Below are positions 12,988 to 14,699 of a stretch of DNA of 14,699 bases, piece by piece. A program made the position numbers and the translations under genes. The notes beneath the pieces are model-generated. The model saw nothing but the letters and a program-made list of their open reading frames with translations, was not told the DNA's origin and did no database searches. Each line of letters begins with the position of its first letter. Position 1 is the first letter of the stretch. Source of the stretch: an uncultured Gammaproteobacteria bacterium (GTDB lineage: Bacteria; Pseudomonadota; Gammaproteobacteria; Pseudomonadales; UBA5518); NCBI GenBank assembly GCA_903921135.1, contig CAIXOY010000370.1, forward strand, positions 1 to 14,699, in the 5' to 3' direction.

Positions 12988-13021
12988 CGACGACACCCAC
13001 GGCAAGGGAATTCCCGCACAG

Positions 13022-14515
13022 ATGACCGAGGAAAACCGTTCCGTCTGCGCCGTGCTTGATCTCGGCTCGAACAGTTTCCACCTGCTGGTGGGCAGGTTGG
13101 ACGAAGGACGTCTGGTCACCATCGACCGGCGCAAGGACACGGTGCGCCTCGCGCAGGGGCTGTTGCACGATGGGCATCTCGCCGAGCCCGTGATGGCGCG
13201 GGCGCTGGAGAGCCTCGGCGTGTTCGCGCAGCAGTTGCGCAACGTGCCACGACAGAACATCCGCGTGGTCGGCACCAATACGCTGCGCGCCGCACGCAAT
13301 TCCGAGGACTTCCTCGAGCGCGCCGAGCAGGTCATCGGCGTGCCTATCGACGTCATCTCCGGTCAGGAAGAGGGTCGCCTGATCTTCCTCGGTGTGGTCA
13401 AAGGGCACGCCGGCAGCGCGGTGCGCCGCCTTGTGATCGATATCGGCGGCGGCTCGACCGAGTTCATCGTGGGCAAGCGCACCGCAAAGCGCGTGGAGAG
13501 CCTGTTCATCGGTTGCGTCTCGATGAGCGAGCGCTTTTTTCCGGACCGTCGCGTGACCGAGGAGCGCTATGGACGGGCGCTCACCCTGGCGCGGGCCGAG
13601 ATCCAGCATCTCGCGGAGGGCTACGGTGCCAGCCGCTGGGACGAGGCGGTGGGCAGTTCCGGCACCGTGCGTTATGTGTCCGCGGCCATCGATGCGCTGA
13701 TGCCCTGCGATCACCTGATCACGCTGGAAGGCATCGAGCGGCTGGTGCGCCACATGATCGACGCGCGCAAGGTCGAGTCGCTGGCCGATGTGGGGCTCAG
13801 TTCCGATCGGCAGCCTGTGTTTCCGGGGGGGCTCGCGATCCTGCACGCGGCCTTCCTCGAACTCGGCATCCGCGAGCTCCATGTCTCCGATTACGCGCTC
13901 AAGGAGGGTGTGCTCTACGAACTGGCCGATCAGGGCCAGTACGAGGACACGCGGCGCAAGACCATCGAGTACCTCTGCAAACAGTTCCAGATCGACCGCC
14001 CGCAGTCCTTGCGCGTGGAGCGTCTCGCGCGGCAGTTGCTCCCGCAGGTGCGCGAGCAGCTGGTGGTCGATCCGGTCTTTGCCGAGCAGGCCCTGCGCGC
14101 CGCTGCGGATCTCCACGAACTGGGGCTCACTCTCTCGCACAGCGGCTACCACAAGCACGGCGCCTACATCCTCGAGAACGCCGATATGCCCGGCTTTTCG
14201 CGGCGTGAGCAGACGCTGTTGAGCTTTCTGGTGCTGAACCACCGGCGCAAGCTCCGCGTGCCCGAGGCGAGCAGCTACCGCTTCAGGCCGGACTGGGCGC
14301 TGGTGCTGGTGCTGCGGCTCGCCTGCCTGTTCAACCGCATCCGCTCCGATCAGCGCTTTCCCGCCATGCGCATCCTGCCCGCGCGCAAGGGCTGGACGCT
14401 CGAGATTCCCGCCGACTGGCTGGCACAGCATCCGTTGGTCGAGGAAGATCTGCGGGCCGAGAACGAATTCCTAGCGGCCGCGGGGCACGGCCTCGTCGTC
14501 AAGCCCGTCAGCTGA
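13022..14515 (+). CDS. ppx: Exopolyphosphatase
   Basis: A 497-residue protein of the PPX/GppA family (E. coli Ppx is 513) that removes terminal phosphate from polyphosphate chains. The actin/ASKHA-like ATPase core shows AVLDLGSNSFHLLVGR (10-25), the ISGQEEGRLIFLGV segment (112-125) with the catalytic glutamate pair E117/E118, and VIDIGGGSTEFIVGK (138-152). Further on come GSSGTVRY and the HD-like C-terminal part with ELGLTLSHSGYHKHGAYIL. The two halves and the length favour Ppx over the shorter-acting GppA, though separation of the two by sequence alone is imperfect. The start at 13022 gives the family N-terminus; AAGGGA lies 11 bases upstream. It is divergent from ppk1. The next gene starts nine bases after its stop. 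Confidence 0.94.
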   Translation: MTEENRSVCAVLDLGSNSFHLLVGRLDEGRLVTIDRRKDTVRLAQGLLHDGHLAEPVMARALESLGVFAQQLRNVPRQNIRVVGTNTLRAARNSEDFLERAEQVIGVPIDVISGQEEGRLIFLGVVKGHAGSAVRRLVIDIGGGSTEFIVGKRTAKRVESLFIGCVSMSERFFPDRRVTEERYGRALTLARAEIQHLAEGYGASRWDEAVGSSGTVRYVSAAIDALMPCDHLITLEGIERLVRHMIDARKVESLADVGLSSDRQPVFPGGLAILHAAFLELGIRELHVSDYALKEGVLYELADQGQYEDTRRKTIEYLCKQFQIDRPQSLRVERLARQLLPQVREQLVVDPVFAEQALRAAADLHELGLTLSHSGYHKHGAYILENADMPGFSRREQTLLSFLVLNHRRKLRVPEASSYRFRPDWALVLVLRLACLFNRIRSDQRFPAMRILPARKGWTLEIPADWLAQHPLVEEDLRAENEFLAAAGHGLVVKPVS

Positions 14516-14524
14516 GCGCCGCGC

Positions 14525-14699
14525 ATGAGCACCCATTTGCAACTGCCCGATTTCGCCGACCTGTGCGCCGCTGCAGTCCGCATCGCCGGCGTGGTGGAGC
14601 GCACCCCGGTGATGCGCAGCGACACCCTTGACTCGCTCACGGGCGCGCGGCTCTTCTTCAAGTGCGAGCACCTGCAGAAGACCGGTGCGTTCAAGGCGC
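14525..14699 (+). CDS. PLP-dependent threonine dehydratase / serine racemase-like protein, N-terminal fragment
   Basis: The first 58 codons of a fold-type II PLP enzyme, cut by the right edge. The opening has LCAAAVRIAGVVERTPVMRSDTLD, typical of biosynthetic or catabolic threonine ammonia-lyases, serine racemases and hydroxyaspartate dehydratases. It reaches ARLFFKCEHLQKTGAFKA, where K57 is the lysine expected to bind PLP. Substrate cannot be decided from this fragment. It begins nine bases after the ppx stop with a weak ribosome site and is probably cotranscribed with ppx. Confidence 0.82.
   Translation, partial: MSTHLQLPDFADLCAAAVRIAGVVERTPVMRSDTLDSLTGARLFFKCEHLQKTGAFKA

Noticed and set aside
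13006..13015. GGGAATTCCC palindrome just before ppx as an operator
   Set aside because: A perfect 10-mer, but short, with no loop; it overlaps the ribosome site and nothing else supports a regulatory role.
12844..13356. Upstream in-frame extension of ppk1 to 13356
   Set aside because: It would run antisense through the divergent promoter region and into ppx; PPK1 proteins begin at the MSTRKK start at 12843, which has a ribosome site.
12971..14431. Long minus-strand open frame opposite ppx
   Set aside because: Ppx on the plus strand is complete and recognisable; this is a GC-driven shadow.
1..14699. Mobile elements, CRISPR arrays, tRNA/rRNA genes, defence or toxin-antitoxin loci
   Set aside because: No transposase, integrase, terminal inverted repeats, regularly spaced direct DNA repeats or cloverleaf sequences were found on reading both strands; base composition is even across the window.

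Overview
The window reads as a high-GC gammaproteobacterial chromosome. The gene order pepA-holC-(small gene)-valS, a CnoX-type thioredoxin, TrhP/YegQ, BolA and a ppk/ppx pair all fit the Pseudomonadales and relatives (including the former Cellvibrionales). The genus cannot be fixed from this sequence. Nearly everything is tightly packed chromosomal coding sequence. I see no tRNA, rRNA, CRISPR array, insertion sequence, integrase or phage gene. The longest gene-free stretches are about 170-180 bases.

Layout. (1) Positions 1-2959, minus strand: an RDD membrane protein, pepA (leucyl aminopeptidase), holC (DNA polymerase III chi), a small conserved-looking protein and the start of valS, probably one or two operons read leftwards. 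(2) 3132-5214, plus: an OmpR-family response regulator and its membrane histidine kinase. (3) 5226-5987, minus: an unnamed cytoplasmic protein with a compact N-terminal domain and six regularly spaced copies of a short motif. (4) 6098-7201, plus: an AraC-family regulator with an OruR/ArgR-like ligand domain. (5) 7287-8998, plus: an apparent three-gene operon of a small Arg-rich protein, a thioredoxin-fold lipoprotein with a CxxS instead of CxxC active site, and a CnoX/YbbN-type thioredoxin-TPR protein. (6) 9002-10339, minus: trhP/yegQ, diverging from bolA (10460-10774, plus). (7) 10771-12843, minus: ppk1, diverging from ppx (13022-14515, plus). Ppx is followed by the start of a PLP-dependent threonine dehydratase/serine racemase-like gene that runs off the window.

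Functional themes. The left block is housekeeping: peptide turnover, replication clamp-loader accessory, tRNA charging. The two regulators (two-component system and AraC protein) have no obvious target inside the window beyond their divergent neighbours. The 7287-8998 operon suggests envelope and cytoplasmic thiol or proteostasis work. The right block makes (ppk1) and degrades (ppx) polyphosphate from a shared 178-base divergent control region. That region holds two exact CTGTCAT heptamers, one of them inside a candidate Pho box.

No obviously new defence or mobile system is present. The points most worth a second look are the repeat protein at 5226-5987, the CxxS lipoprotein and its Arg-rich partner, and the ppk/ppx control region. 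Three convergent gene pairs meet with gaps of 11, 3 and -4 bases and no visible intrinsic terminators.
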